From: Ophiura sarsii
Taxonomy: Eukaryota > Echinodermata > Ophiuroidea > Amphilepidida > Ophiuridae
Assembly: GCA_035610835.1 (NCBI GenBank)
Contig: CM069449.1
Span: 60,155,619-60,219,618, forward strand
Length of the DNA: 64,000 nt
Direction: 5' to 3'
In this document: one piece after another, positions 35,246 through 46,851 of the stretch
Position numbering within the stretch: the first letter of the stretch is position 1
How the letters are laid out: the number at the start of each line of letters is the position of its first letter
The notes under the pieces: model-generated
Databases searched by the model: none
The model's input: only the letters and a program-made list of their open reading frames with translations
What the model was told of the DNA's origin: nothing
Translations under genes and position numbers: made by a program

Positions 35246-35665
35246 TAGGCCCAAATTTTTTGTGTTATGTTGTCCTCCACAGCTTTCAGAGAGGAGGGGC
35301 GGGCGGGCGGATTTTTTTAAATTTTTTTAAATTTTCTTTTACCAGCAGAAGCTCAAAGTTCAGCCAACAAGAAGTTAAAATCACTCTAAGAGTCGCACAT
35401 ATATGTTATAAACACTTAATTTAGTATTCAATGCCATTTAAACTGTTAAAAAAAAATCTGAAAAAAAATCTGGAAAAAAACCCTGAAAAAAACACCAACA
35501 ATCTGAAGGGGAAAAAAAATCTGAAAAAAAAAAAAAAATCTGATTTAAAAAAAAAGAAGTCTGATTTTTAAAAAAGAAAAAATCTGAAAAAAAAAAAATC
35601 GGAGCGGCCCTAAAATGACGAGCGGGCGGTCGAGGACAACATAACAATTTTTTTTGTGCCTAATA
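35246..35665. mobile_element. Insertion with TTAGGC ends inside the duplicated block
   Basis: Inverted ends TTAGGCCCAAATTTTTTGTG / TTTTTTTTGTGCCTAA continue as TTATGTTGTCCTC / GAGGACAACATAA. The uninterrupted paralogue at 34990 (GAGCATTATTATACTGATAT) gives the empty site and suggests a TA duplication. The interior contains an A-rich tract with repeated AAAAAATCTGAAAAAA (35449-35600). Confidence 0.75.
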
Positions 35666-35790
35666 TACTGATATATTCTTGATTTAAGTATAGATGGTTT
35701 AAAAGCTCGAACAGGGGGGGGGGGGGAGCCCTCAGAATTTGATTTTTTTTTCAATTTTCGAACCCATTTGGTGCGATTTGGTATGAACTT

Positions 35791-37371
35791 TTGAGCAATA
35801 TTTTATTGAAAAGCAATCACTTTATTTCCGATCAATATTGGCTTTTTATATACGCTTATATAGTTACCTTCAAAATATCAGAATTCTCGTCAACGAACGT
35901 ACGCGTATGTATCCCGACCAACTTCCAATAAACTCCAAACGTTCTTTTTATGTCCCTCGCATGCCTCCCCGCCCGACTTTTCGTAGCCCCCACCCCCTAA
36001 CCCCCCGTTTTCTTTCTTTCTTTTTCGTTTGTCCCCTCTTCTTCCTCTCTCTTTTCTTTTTTTTCTTCTCTTTTTCTACTCTTTTCCCCCCACTCCCCCG
36101 CACCCCTTTTGTTTTGATCAGCTCGAGAGTTATCCCCCTGCGTCGCGCTGGTGCCTAATTTTGAATACGATTTTTATTTCGGTTCCAAATGGTCGGCAAT
36201 AACTATTTTACTTTTATCTTCAAGCTCCCAAAAGTGAGATTCAATGTTGACAATAAAAGTCGAGGGGGGGGGGGGGGGGGGGGCGGTGGAGGAGCTTGAA
36301 ATGACGAATAGGCAGTTGTGTTTGTAGGATTTTCTGGGGGACAAGTTCTCCATACACCGACTATATCTGTTGCGCGTGAATAAGTTTTCATATACTAAAA
36401 TATGTGGCCATCTTACATTTTGATTTTAGTAGGTTTCTAAAATAATATTCCAAATCATTTTAAATTTGGTTTCGATTCGCCGACTGACGCCTTGAAGTTG
36501 AATAGATTTAGTAAAACCCCTAAATTTCCAAACAGTGGAAAAATATAATGCAACCGAATTGTTTGAAATATTGGAAAAACAATGTATCGGTTCTGGGTCT
36601 AATGATTCATGACTTTAACATGTTTAATAAATAAACTATTTTGATAAAATATAGTTACATACCAATGCCGCTGTCTCTGCTTGCAGTTCCTGGTATCCGA
36701 TCTCGTATGCTCATGTCTTGTAACATTTCCACACTACTGGCCACACCACTGTCTGCTGAAGAGGATTGCACTAATGATGTGTTGTCATGTGCCTGTAAAT
36801 TTAAAAGTGGTTTATTACTACGGACTGTATCACATCACGAATGCCGATATTAGCAGATTGCAAATTGTAAATAAATTCATAAATGTATACGTTAATGAAG
36901 GATTCTTGAATGTTAAAACTTATGTTGACCCACATAGTTTGTCCTACCAGGAATGACAGGGAAACTTAAAAGTGTTCAATAAAACACGCAGCTTATTTTG
37001 AAGGCACTTGATCACTTTACACTTAATATCACAGAAGAATACGTGGAATCTGTATTTATAAAACCGATTAGGCCTAAGCAATGTTAATTATTATTAAGAA
37101 ATAAAAATTGGAGCAAGGTTTCCAGACATGATTCCACACTGTAAACGTGAAAAACAAAAGCGTCTGACAATAATAGACTGCAGTCTACACCCGGGAGTCC
37201 ACAGTGGCGGAGACTTTGTATCGAATATTATTTGTTAGTACATGTTCCATTCGTATGAGTGTGCATAGCTATACTGATGCGTGGTTGAGTTTTGCAACAC
37301 ACGTTTTTTGTTTAAAGGACTTTTATGTTTTCTTTATCAAACTTTTACAAATATTTGTATTTATTTTTTGT
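35791..37371. other. Intron sequence around the linker exon; pyrimidine tract and G-run
   Basis: 35990-36110 is almost pure C/T on the plus strand; 36263-36283 is a G-run. Apart from the exon at 36663-36792 I see no coding sequence. Confidence 0.5.
36663..36792 (-). CDS. Kinase-NHL gene, linker exon with two DSG motifs
   Basis: 130-bp minus-strand exon: acceptor TTTACAG before 36792, donor GGTATGTAA from 36662. Only one frame is open (phase 0 in, phase 1 out), and it fits both neighbouring exons. It encodes 43 residues plus one base: Ser-rich, acidic and probably disordered. DSGVAS lies at 36753-36736. RDSGI at 36678-36664 plus the G at 36663 joins the next exon to read DSGIES. Both match DSG-hydrophobic-x-S, the phosphodegron bound by beta-TrCP (as in I-kappa-B and beta-catenin). 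Between them is the segment SVEMLQDMSIRDRIPGTAS. The exon supplies a likely phospho-regulated linker between the kinase and the propeller. Phosphorylation and degron function are inference. Confidence 0.82.
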
Positions 37372-37797
37372 CTCAAGATGTTGTTTGGCGGATTTATGGG
37401 CACTTGAGTGGCTTAAGGTCAATTTCAAAAGTTGCAAAAGCCCCTATTCAAGCAAGAGCGTTGTATTGTGACAAATTAGATCAGCATTATTTTTGCGCGC
37501 CTTTTATAAATGATTTGTTTGTCGCGTGTTGGATGAATCGATTGCGATGAACATCAGCATTAATTGTCAATAACAAAACAAAAGGGTCAATGATGGAAGG
37601 CATAAATCAATACTGCAATAAATTTCATGGTTAAGTAAACAGAACAAATTGGTGTCTTTTGTCTTTTGTCTTGATTTTGTCTGTGGGTGATGCTTGTGTG
37701 AGTTCCCTTCTGGAATTGGGGTGAATAGGAGCTTTGCCACTTTTGAAATTGACCTTAAGCCACTCAAGTGCCCATAAATCCGCCAAACAACATCGTA
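37372..37797. repeat. Foldback element, arms of about 72 bp
   Basis: GATGTTGTTTGGCGGATTTA, TGGGCACTTGAGTGGCTTAA, GGTCAATTTCAAAAGT at 37376-37435 is mirrored with one or two changes at 37738-37797. The spacer is about 280 bp. It lies in the intron between the linker exon and the 38534-38637 exon. Confidence 0.85.
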
Positions 37798-37979
37798 GCG
37801 CAACAAAAGAGGTGTCAAAATGCGCAGAAGATAACTGTGACTCGAATTAATTAATAATTTTTTTGCATTCTATTTCAGGTTCCGATAAATCTGACCATTT
37901 GTAAGTGTTTAGATACTTTATTGGCGCAGTTTATTTACGAATCAAAAAACACTCGGAAAATAAACTGTCGGACGCAGTC

Positions 37980-38160
37980 CTCGACAGTTTATGTCAACCT
38001 CTTCAAACCGTGATTTTGACGTAATTAGGAATCGTATCGCTCTATAACTTACAAGATTCTCACGATTTATGATAAAAAAGGCAAATCTGCAAGAAAATCT
38101 ACTTTCAGAGTATAAATCAAGGATAGAGGAAAATATCGCATGATATGCCTTTAAGACACG
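37980..38160. repeat. Half copy of the 10169-10460 foldback
   Basis: CGTGATTTTGACGTAATTAG, GAATCGTATCGCTCT, GATTTATGAT, GCAAATCTGCAAGAAAATCT and ATGATATGCCTTTAAG match the right half of the 10.2-10.5 kb element. A small hairpin ATAAACTGTCG / CGACAGTTTAT precedes it (about 37961-37992). Confidence 0.7.
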
Positions 38161-38533
38161 GAAACATCGTACAATGTATGAATCTCTTAGTTTAGCTGTA
38201 TTAGAAGTACATAACTCTAACAACACAAGATTTAAAGATTTAAAGTTTCATGTCAATATTGGTACAATTTTGTTACAGATGAAAAATATTCCCTACCCAG
38301 ACCTCTACTTAAAATGTGATGACCCACGATAGGGACATTATTGTTCCACTAGTATAAGAACAATAGAGTATGTTATCATATGACTACCTAGAGCCTCCAT
38401 GTGGGTATTTTAAGAGGAAGAATAAATTGAGGAGGTGCAACATTATACTCCATCAGGAATTCTTTACATTTTGCAATTTTGGGGAAAAAAACACCAAATT
38501 GTCAAGACAATTTGAAAAAAGGAGTATACTGAC

Positions 38534-38637
38534 CATGCTGAGCAGATCCATTTGCTCCAATATAGTCGCGTCTGCTCGTCGGAGATCTCTGTCGCTGTAT
38601 TTGTTCTCATAAATACGGGTCAATCTCTTCTGCACGT
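38534..38637 (-). CDS. Kinase-NHL gene, exon after the kinase core
   Basis: 104-bp minus-strand exon: acceptor TTATTAATAG before 38637, donor GGTCAGTAT after 38534, phase 1 in and phase 0 out, matching the exons on both sides. The spliced frame reads DVQKRLTRIYENK..., continuing the RRPTSQ that ends the upstream exon. RRPTSQ-DVQKRL is the usual close of a protein kinase domain (RPxxxxxxxxL, subdomain XI). The remainder, ending in DATILEQMDLLSM, is charged and helical and may be a short coiled-coil stalk. Confidence 0.82.
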
Positions 38638-38659
38638 CTATTAATAAATAAAGAGGCAT

Positions 38660-39882
38660 TGATGTTTATCATTGTCGAAACATAACCATGACATTCAAAC
38701 AGTTTCAGTTAAGTAGAGACATCGGTGGGCTGACCAAAATTAGAGCAGAGCTAAGGAGAAGTGCGGCACAGTGTACCATATTGCTTGTCAGCAACGCCCT
38801 ACCTCCTACATTGGCGACACTAAACGCCCTCTTGGCAACAGAGCCGCCGCACACCAACGAGAGCCTCCTCCCCATTCAATTTAAAGGGGACATTCAATTT
38901 CTACTAAAGGACGCTCCCGTGGACAAGGCAGTTTTGTGCATACTTTCTGTAATGAACCATATCTAAAGAACCAACCAAGATAAATCTATCATTTTTTCAG
39001 GATAATTTCTAAACTTACTGCTGATCAAGACTTATTAAACACATGTTCTCTGAAACTTCAAATGTGGTTTAAAAAAATCCTTGAACTTGGGTCAACTTTT
39101 TTTTGAACCACCCGGAACAGGTCGAAATTACACAATTTTGAGCCTATATACCGCGATTAGACCAGAATTTTCTAGGCGAGTTTACACCATTTTAATGATT
39201 TTTTATGGTACGTGTGATAATTTTTACATTGAATATAAGACTTTTAATATTATTAGTGACGATTTTTTTAAACATTATCTCAGAGGATAAGAAACTTATT
39301 TTATGGTTAAAAATCGGCAAAATAGGATTTGGTTCAATCTGTGACGGGAGGCCGTTTCTTTTGAGACGTAGTCCCGTTCACAAACCCGCGCCCTCTATTG
39401 AAATATCAAACTTATTTGTCACCCAGCGTAAGACGGACTCCCGTCACTTGATGCATCGCTGTGTAAACAATTGAAGGCAGTGCGTCACTTGATGCACCGC
39501 TGTGTAAACATCTGACGGCAGTGCGTCACTAAATAGCACGCCCTCAAACCGAACGCGCTCCCGTTTGGAGCAGACTTGTTAAAGGGATACGCAGTAGTGA
39601 GAATTTTCAGAATTCGAGGTGAACATTTATAATGGTCATTTTTTGCTGTTGCCACTCGCGAAAGCACGAAAGCAGCCTGTAAGCTCAGCATAAATTATTT
39701 TTGTGACTATTTGTAGAACGTTATTATATTTATTGCTAGGGAGCAAACATGATTGCAACACATGTGTCCTTCTGCCCGAAATCACGGTCAAAGGTCGAAG
39801 ATCAACCACAGGATGTCCACTAAGGTTTTAATTCTACCAACTTCAAAGAACATGTTGTTATGGCTCAGCCAGTGGCGGCCAT
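38660..39882. other. Intron sequence; 43-bp duplication near 39440-39530
   Basis: GTCACTTGATGCATCGCTGT, GTAAACAATTGAAGGCAGTGC occurs twice head to tail with few changes (39443-39485, 39486-39528). No coding exon supported on either strand. Confidence 0.55.
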
Positions 39883-40392
39883 GGCAAGCTTAATGTATAA
39901 TAATAATCGACCGATAAACTGAGTTTATCGAGATACATTCGAGCGAAAAACAGTGTTTATTGATAAACTCAGATTATCGATAAACGATTATTGTATTGTC
40001 ACTGTACTAATGTGTAATTTGAGTTTAATAAATATCATACATCAGAATTATTATTGTCTTTTATTTATTAATTAAAAACAAAAATATACTTTATGCAAGA
40101 ATTGTAAGGGGAATATCTTGTCATTGTGTCAATACCAGCAAAAAAGCATTTATTACTTAAGCTAATAAACAGTACACAAATAACATCCTATACCCACTGA
40201 AACTATGCACTACGGTCCTATTAATAGCCTAGGACATGTAACCGAATAAAAGGGTGTACCTAGACAAAATTGCAACATAAACCATTTTTGATGCAATTGT
40301 TGCAAAATGCTCTTCCGAACATTATATTACAAATCGATAAAATTTGAAGTTGGGGAAAATGCTAATTTGCATAACAATATATGGGTATATTT

Positions 40393-40604
40393 AGCCATAT
40401 TAGTCGAGTATATACAGGGGTTGTGGTGCAACCCCACTACCCAGGACTCCCCCAAACCAACTTTCTTGACTCTTTTCATGGTCCTAAAACATATTCAGGA
40501 TGTTAACAAAAACAATTTTGTGTTATTCAAGATGGCGTCCAAAATGGCCGCCAAAATTGGTCAAATTTCATAAAATAACATATAACAATCAAAATGCGTG
40601 GTTA
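40393..40604 (+). mobile_element. Solo end of the 31211-34555 foldback family
   Basis: TACAGGGGTTGTGGTGCAAC, CCAACTTTCTTGAC, TCCTAAAACATATTCAGGATGT in part, AAGATGGCGTCCAAAATGGC and AACATATAACAATCAAAATG parallel the first 200 bases of the 3.3-kb element, diverged by roughly a quarter. Confidence 0.75.
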
Positions 40605-40613
40605 AAAAACAGT

Positions 40614-40812
40614 TTTATTGCTAACGTATGCACGCCACATAGATCAACGAGTATAGTTGTGATAGTTTTATTATTCAACCATATCCATTTATTAATAACG
40701 AACGGATTTTTATCGTGCCATTATTGCCATATTTGTGTGTTTCTCTCGCACAAAATGTGTTTGTAATGTGATTATACTCCTTATTTTTGAAAGAACGGTA
40801 AAAAACATCGAC
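40614..40812 (-). repeat. Diverged inverted copy of the 54755-54955 repeat
   Basis: Read on the minus strand it shares AAGGAGTATAATCACATTAC, AAACACATTTTGTGCGAGAG, ATCCGTTCGTTAT and TGGCGTGCATACGTT with 54.75-54.95 kb, including the A-box-like part but not the B box. Confidence 0.7.
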
Positions 40813-41225
40813 ATTTTCGAAACCATGTTTTTCGCTCGAAAAACACAGTTTTTCAATTTGATAAACTGAGTTTATCGATAAACACCGTTTTTCGCTCGAA
40901 AAACAAGTTTATCGTGTATATCGAATTATTATACATTAAGCTTGCCATTATGCAAGCTTAATGTATAATAATTCGATAAACACGGTTTATCAGTCGATAA
41001 ACTGAGTTTATCGATAAACTGAGTTTACCGATAAACTATGTTTTACGAGCGAAAAACAGTGTTTATCTATAAACTCAGTTTATCAATAACTGAGTTTAAC
41101 GATCGAAAAACAGTGATTTCAATTTGATAAACAGTGTTTATCGATAAACTATTGTTTTTCGCTCGAAAAATATAGTTTATCTCGATAAACTCAGTTTATC
41201 GGTCGAAAAACATTGTTTTTTGGGG

Positions 41226-43299
41226 GAGGGGGGAAACGAGGGCCAGAAAAATCGGGGCGCAATACAAATATTTTGGTGGTAAAAAACGCGCGAAGTGCGC
41301 GACGAGTTTGGCTTTGATTGTCATAATGTCCCAATTTCGATTTTATTAAATGCTAGCCTTAAAATCTAATGTTATGTAATTTTGACATTCAAATTCCTCA
41401 TTTTCGATTGTAAGGGGACAGTATGGAGCTTCAGTTGATGGGGAGGGGGCCAAATGACGTGGCAGGGGGTTATTCTCTCCATCCCCGACCCGCCGTAGTA
41501 TCGCCACGGGTTTCAGCCTAGACAGGGACTGGAAAATCCCTATGCTCCCAACTACAAAGTGTAAGTTCATACACTGCCACTCAATGACGTATTTACCCTT
41601 TGATTATGTTCTAGAAATTGCATCTTCAATGAACAAACTATTGATTATTTTGACTAGTAACCATGGTGTTTGCGTGCATTATATAGTTCTTCTTCATAAA
41701 TCCATGTTTGCTGCATATTACAAATCAAAATTAAAGATTAAGTCAAAATCTACACAATGAAACCCCGTAGACATTTGCCTCATTATATTTCCATTAACTC
41801 ATTATCACTGTTATAGTGCTATCGGCTATTTTGCTTGCGAAAAGCACCTCCCACGAATTATTAGTTGATTATTTTACACAATTCAAGCACATATAATTAT
41901 TATGTAGGGATTTGCAGAAAAGCTTATATTATTTCGGAACAAAACTGTATTCAAGTTTTGGTTGTAGAAGAACCTGCTGCGTCATGGGAACCAGCAAAAT
42001 TTTCTAAATAAAACTGGCAGCAGCAATTACAATCTTACATACAGGGGGTATTCTTTCATATTAAAACAGAACATGGGTCATAAGCACATTTAAGTTATGG
42101 ACATGAAATGTACACAAATCACGTCATGCAATTATACCCTAACCCTAACCTTAACCCTAACCCTAACCCTAACCAGATTGGGATCGTTTTGGTGAAAATG
42201 TCTGGTCAAATTGCAATCTTCATCATTTTCGGTCAGACAAATGCACACAAAAATGACACCCCCTAGTGAAGTCCATTTAAAGAATTTTGAGAGCAATCAA
42301 ATCTGACCTACGCTTATTCGAAGATATTAATCAGCCAATTATAAGTTTAGTTATCACGTGATCCATCATACATCATTTTGAATGGGCTTGTTTGAATCCT
42401 TTGTTAGACTTAAATTGATCACTGTCTAGTACAGTCTTGTATGATTGAGATGTGACAGGGATTATATAATTATGGGATAGGTAACTCCTCAGAAAAAAAA
42501 TCGCCTACTAAAACCAAATTCACGGGTGAAGGTTTTAAAGGCGGCGCATTATCATGGTCGTAGCAAACCAGACGACATGAGACGTGGTGGTTTTATCGGC
42601 TCAAAACATGATCTGTGGTACAGAAATAGTACATCAATGGTTAAAAAAAAAGCTGATTGTGATTTAGAGTAGAACTGATTTGCTTTGATGATGGCAGAAT
42701 TTAGTTCTTATATGACACGAAACATTCAGAATTGGTTATTTGAAATTAATTTACGTAGAACAAAATACGAATTTAAATTTTAAATTGTGGATGGCTTCGT
42801 CCCGGGGGGGGGGGGGGGGGGGGGGGTGGGGCGTCAGGGAAAATACTCAATAATGCACCCCTAATAAATGGCGTAGGCCTAATATAGTAATGCTCAAAAT
42901 AATCTTAATTCTTAATCATGTGACATTCATACAGATATGCATGGGATATACAATTAAAGTAGGGAAATATTGAAGATTTTTTTCAACATTTTGCATGTTT
43001 ATTGAAAAATCACACATGCAAAAATTATTACCCCTAAACGTCGATACCTCGATGCTGTAATGGATACCCTAAAGTGCGATTACCCCTAAAAGCACCCCTT
43101 TTTTAGAAAGACGTCTACGACGTCGTGTGGGTGAAATCTGGACCTTTTCGACGTGTTTATTTGACGCGGATGCGTACCCGCTTGATATGTTCACTGACAC
43201 CCCCCCCCCCCGGGCGCTTCGTCTGGCAGTGACAGAGGAGGGGCGTGGCGTTATTTGCATTTTATGAATATTGTAATCAGATCAGTGGGAAGGACGCCG
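41226..43299. other. Intron sequence; telomere-like tract at 42135-42174, G-run near 42804
   Basis: 42135-42174 contains six CCCTAA-type repeats (one CCTTAA), an interstitial TTAGGG-type array. A GCGCGAAGTGCGCG-type palindrome is at 41287-41301. A G-run of over 20 lies near 42804-42826. No exon supported. Confidence 0.6.
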
Positions 43300-43565
43300 G
43301 ATCGCGACGATCACATCGTGGGAGGTCATGAATAGTCATGGATGAGTGTATTGAAAATGTGACTTTTGAAAAGTGTCTAATTTTCTTTCAATGGCGCTAA
43401 TCATGGTTTATCTTTGTTGCTAGGTGTTATGTATCAAAATGTGCCTATAATATTCATCCAAATGTCTATCTCGCCTGTTTGGTAAAAAAATTATTGAAAA
43501 AAAACAACAACTTAAATGACCTAAACAAAGTGTACGACTTTCTTTTGTTGAGCATTTAGAATGGT
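43300..43565. repeat. Copy of the 46066-46605 foldback, one arm
   Basis: TATTGAAAATGTGACTTTTG, AAAAGTGTCTAATTTTC, ATGGTTTATCTTTGTTGCTA, ATTCATCCAAATGTCTATCT and ACTTTCTTTTGTTGAGCA match the right half of that element. Confidence 0.75.
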
Positions 43566-44469
43566 GGTAAAAGATTTTGGGCTTTGTTGTTCCAAACCCT
43601 CGCAGAATGTGTGCGCATTGTATTGCGGTGAATGGCATTCATGAATGCCATTCATTGTCATGTGAAGTACAGACAAACTGCGTGGGTTCTCTGTCGTGTT
43701 TGAACACTGCTATTTTAACCAAAATATTTAAATTGTTTTTTACCATTTCAGGTTTTTCTGGAATATCCAAATTACCTGCTCAGAAAATTACCATGTTTTA
43801 GTATCCATACAAATGGTATTGCATTTGTGAAACCCCTATGGATTTGTATGGGAATCAGTCCATAATGACTGTTTATAACTTCTCTAAAATCAATTCACAT
43901 GCCAGAAGTACATCAATAAAGATTGGTATATAACTGAATTTGTATTCAGTGGCATTTAAAGTGTATGAAACATTCTGAAAATAGTCTAAAAACGCATAAC
44001 AATTACATATTTAAGGGGAGTAAGATTCATAAGGCAAATTGATTACACTCACACTTACACTTTAGCGCTCAGATATGTAGCATTTTATTATACAAACCAA
44101 TTCTGTAGGTTAAAGTTGTTAAAAATAACGCGTAAAGACAAAATCGGCTTTAGAAAGAAGACAAAATCACATGTATGGACGTCGCCATATTGATCAGAGA
44201 TATGATGAAAGACTTACGAGATGTCCGCATCTCTGTTTCATCTTGGACAAAAGAGAAGGAAGAAACACAACGCGATCGACATCGTTAACTAATCCCTATT
44301 TCTATTCAAATTTACAGTGTACTCTGTGTGTGCAATCTGTTTGCCCGCTGTATAACCGACTGGAGGGTCTTGCATACATTTTGCTTATACATTTCTATCT
44401 GAGAGAAATGCACTAAATCTTCCGTTAAATATCAAATGAATATGTGGAGAAACGTGTAGCTTCAATGAG

Positions 44470-44935
44470 CAATACGGTCTTGATAATATTAACCTATTTT
44501 GACAAATTAAATTGATGGAATTGCATTAATTATCAAAACTTAATGTTCCGGTTATATGCGGGTATCAAAGTATAGCTAAATAAAAAGAACTCACAACCCC
44601 ATGTTCAATTTGAGTGCCCCAGACTGCCCCTTCTTCCTATAATGCATCAAAGACAATCAAATGTTATAAACAAATCATACTTTGTCACAACTTTCAATAC
44701 GGTCTTGATAATATTAACCTATTTTGACAAATTAAATTTGATGGAATTGCATTAATTATCAAAACTTAATGTTCCGGTTATATGCGGGGTAATCAAAGTA
44801 TTCACAAATTGTCGCTAAATATAAAGAAGTCACAACCCCATGTTCAATTTGAGTGCCCCAGACTGCCCCTTCTTCCTAAAGAGCATCAAAGACAATCACA
44901 TTTTATAAGCAAATCATACTCTGCCCACAATTTTC
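44470..44935. repeat. 225-bp tandem duplication
   Basis: CAATACGGTCTTGATAATAT begins at 44470 and again at 44695. The two copies are nearly identical through CCCCAGACTGCCCCTTCTTC to AAACAAATCATACT, with a few indels, so the duplication looks young. Confidence 0.9.
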
Positions 44936-45532
44936 AGTCGGTCCATATACTTTTAGTTTAACACGGTATGCCTTTTCATTGGATCACAATGAGCGAGTAC
45001 AAACTCATCACGATACTATTCCTATACCATATCGCGATTCCACAACGCTATAAATCACCCTATTCAAAAGTCCCGCGTACATACACACTTGGACAGGTGA
45101 TGCATTATGTTATTGGCTTTGTGATCTAGGGGTCGGCAAACTGATTGCTCAAAGGATTCGATACCGTAGTGCTACCTTGTCTCTTTATTCCAAGGTTTCA
45201 TGTATTAATGTTATCGATTTATGCATTGAATTCCTGTGTGGTACCGTCCGGCGACCTGTTGCTGATGAGGCTGATGAGTTACCATAACATCACAATATTG
45301 GGTATGGTTATCCCATCAGCAATTTCGACACAGACAACCGGGCGCGAATTTCGAATAATCACAGGTTGGGGATGTGTAGTTTATAGACCATTATAGATCT
45401 GTGTTCAATTAAAATGTCAATATACATTAAATAATTATTTTCCTAACATATAATGCATGGTTTAAAGAATAGAACGGTATTCCTTTAAGAAAACAAACGC
45501 CATTTTAGCAGAAAAAGTTGAAAATGGATACT

Positions 45533-45796
45533 CCCCCCCCCCCCCCCCAAGAATCAACATGCCACTTTGGACATAGATCCGTGCATAAATATGTGAAGTT
45601 ATTCAGGGATTAAAGACCATGGCGCACTAAACCAAAGATACCTGCAATCGAAGTGGGAGTTCTGATTCACTCTAGATTCTACATGTACAACCTGCCCTCC
45701 TAGATGTAATGCGTTCATCAAAATAGAATACGATACATGGTCAAATTCTGTAAAAATCCCATAAAAGATATCATCTCTGAACTTGATAACAATGAA

Positions 45797-45831
<35 letters not shown>

Positions 45832-46065
45832 GGGGGGGGGGGGGGGTGGAAGGGGCAAGAAAGTTTCAGGTGCAGGCAGTAAAGTAATACAGGGGGGGTC
45901 AAAAAAGTTTAAGGCATGGCGAGAGGGGAGAGGGGGGGGGGGGGGGGCGGTCAAAAAAGTTTAAGGCATGCGAAGGAGAGGGGGGGGGGGGGGGGGGTCA
46001 AAAAAGTGTTGATATACCAAAAATAAAATTATCAGCCCCCCCCCCCCACCAAAGTATTTATGAAC
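45533..46065. repeat. Long G-runs and GGTCAAAAAAGTTTAAGGCA repeats
   Basis: A C-run at about 45533-45549; G-runs near 45797-45846 (interrupted by single T), 45936-45948 and 45979-45997. Between the G-runs, GGTCAAAAAAGTTTAAGGCA recurs at 45897, 45949 and, partly, at 45997. Confidence 0.8.
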
Positions 46066-46605
46066 GGTCCCTTAGAGTAACTTTCGATTATTTTTTGACC
46101 AAACAGACTAAATAGACATTTGGATGAATCTTTCCGCACAATTTGATACCAAAGTTGCCACCTAACAACAAAGATAAACCATGATTAGCACCATTTAAAG
46201 AAAATTAGTCACTTTTCAAAAGTCACATTTTCAACGCACGCAAGCCGCGAGAAAATGCTGTGCGTGGCACTTGAATGGCCGGTAATGAAATGGATATTGA
46301 TCACACAGTGCAACTGCGTTGGGTCCTGCCTGATCGAGCGGCTATTTGATTATGAACAGGTAATATGTGGTCTTTTCTTCCCGCGTAGTGTATTGAAAAT
46401 GTGACTTTTGAAAAGTGACTAATTTTCTTTAAATGGTGCTAACCATGGTTTATCTTTGTTGTTAGGTGACAACTTTGGTATCAAATTGTGCCGGAAAGAT
46501 TCATCCAAATGTCTATCTAGTCTGTTTGGTCAAAAAAATAATTGTAAGTTACTCTAAAGGACCTAAACAAAGTGTATGACTTTCTTTTGTTGAGCACTTT
46601 ATAAT
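46066..46605. mobile_element. Foldback element, arms of about 170 bp
   Basis: 46066-46237 (GGTCCCTTAGAGTAACTTTC ... AGTCACTTTTCAAAAGTCAC, ATTTTCAA) is mirrored by 46389-46563 (TTGAAAATGTGACTTTTGAA ... GTTACTCTAAAGGACC). The spacer of about 150 bp contains GAGCGGCTATTTGATTATGA. Relatives occur at 1615-1795, 7960-8605 and 43300-43565; all continue with GTGTATGACTTTCTTTTGTT. Confidence 0.85.
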
Positions 46606-46851
46606 AATGCGCACACACAATCAACACTAAATAATCAATAGTTTTCATAGAAGATGCAATTTCTAGGACATAATCAAGGAGCAAATACTTATCAGCGGCA
46701 GTGTACATGTAATACAATTGTAAATGTACTAATTCCAGTTTGTATCAAAATTGAGGGCGCAGCCTCCAGACATAACTGAATAAACATTTACATTTAATTC
46801 AAATGTCACTATACCGTGGTCTAACTACGATTAAATTAAATAGGTCTATAC

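Larger units (their letters stand above)
39883..41225. repeat. GATAAACTGAGTTTATC palindrome array with GCAAGCTTAATG ends
   Basis: GGCAAGCTTAATGTATAATA at 39886 is mirrored by TATTATACATTAAGCTTGCC at 40929-40948, immediately followed by a second outward copy (40955). At 39900-39990 and 40810-41220 the DNA is a chain of GATAAACTGAGTTTATCGAT palindromes alternating with CGCTCGAAAAACAGTGTTTA. Between these zones lie a foldback-element end (40393-40604) and a 200-bp piece shared with 54.7-54.95 kb. It lies in the 8.2-kb intron after the kinase exon. Confidence 0.8.
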
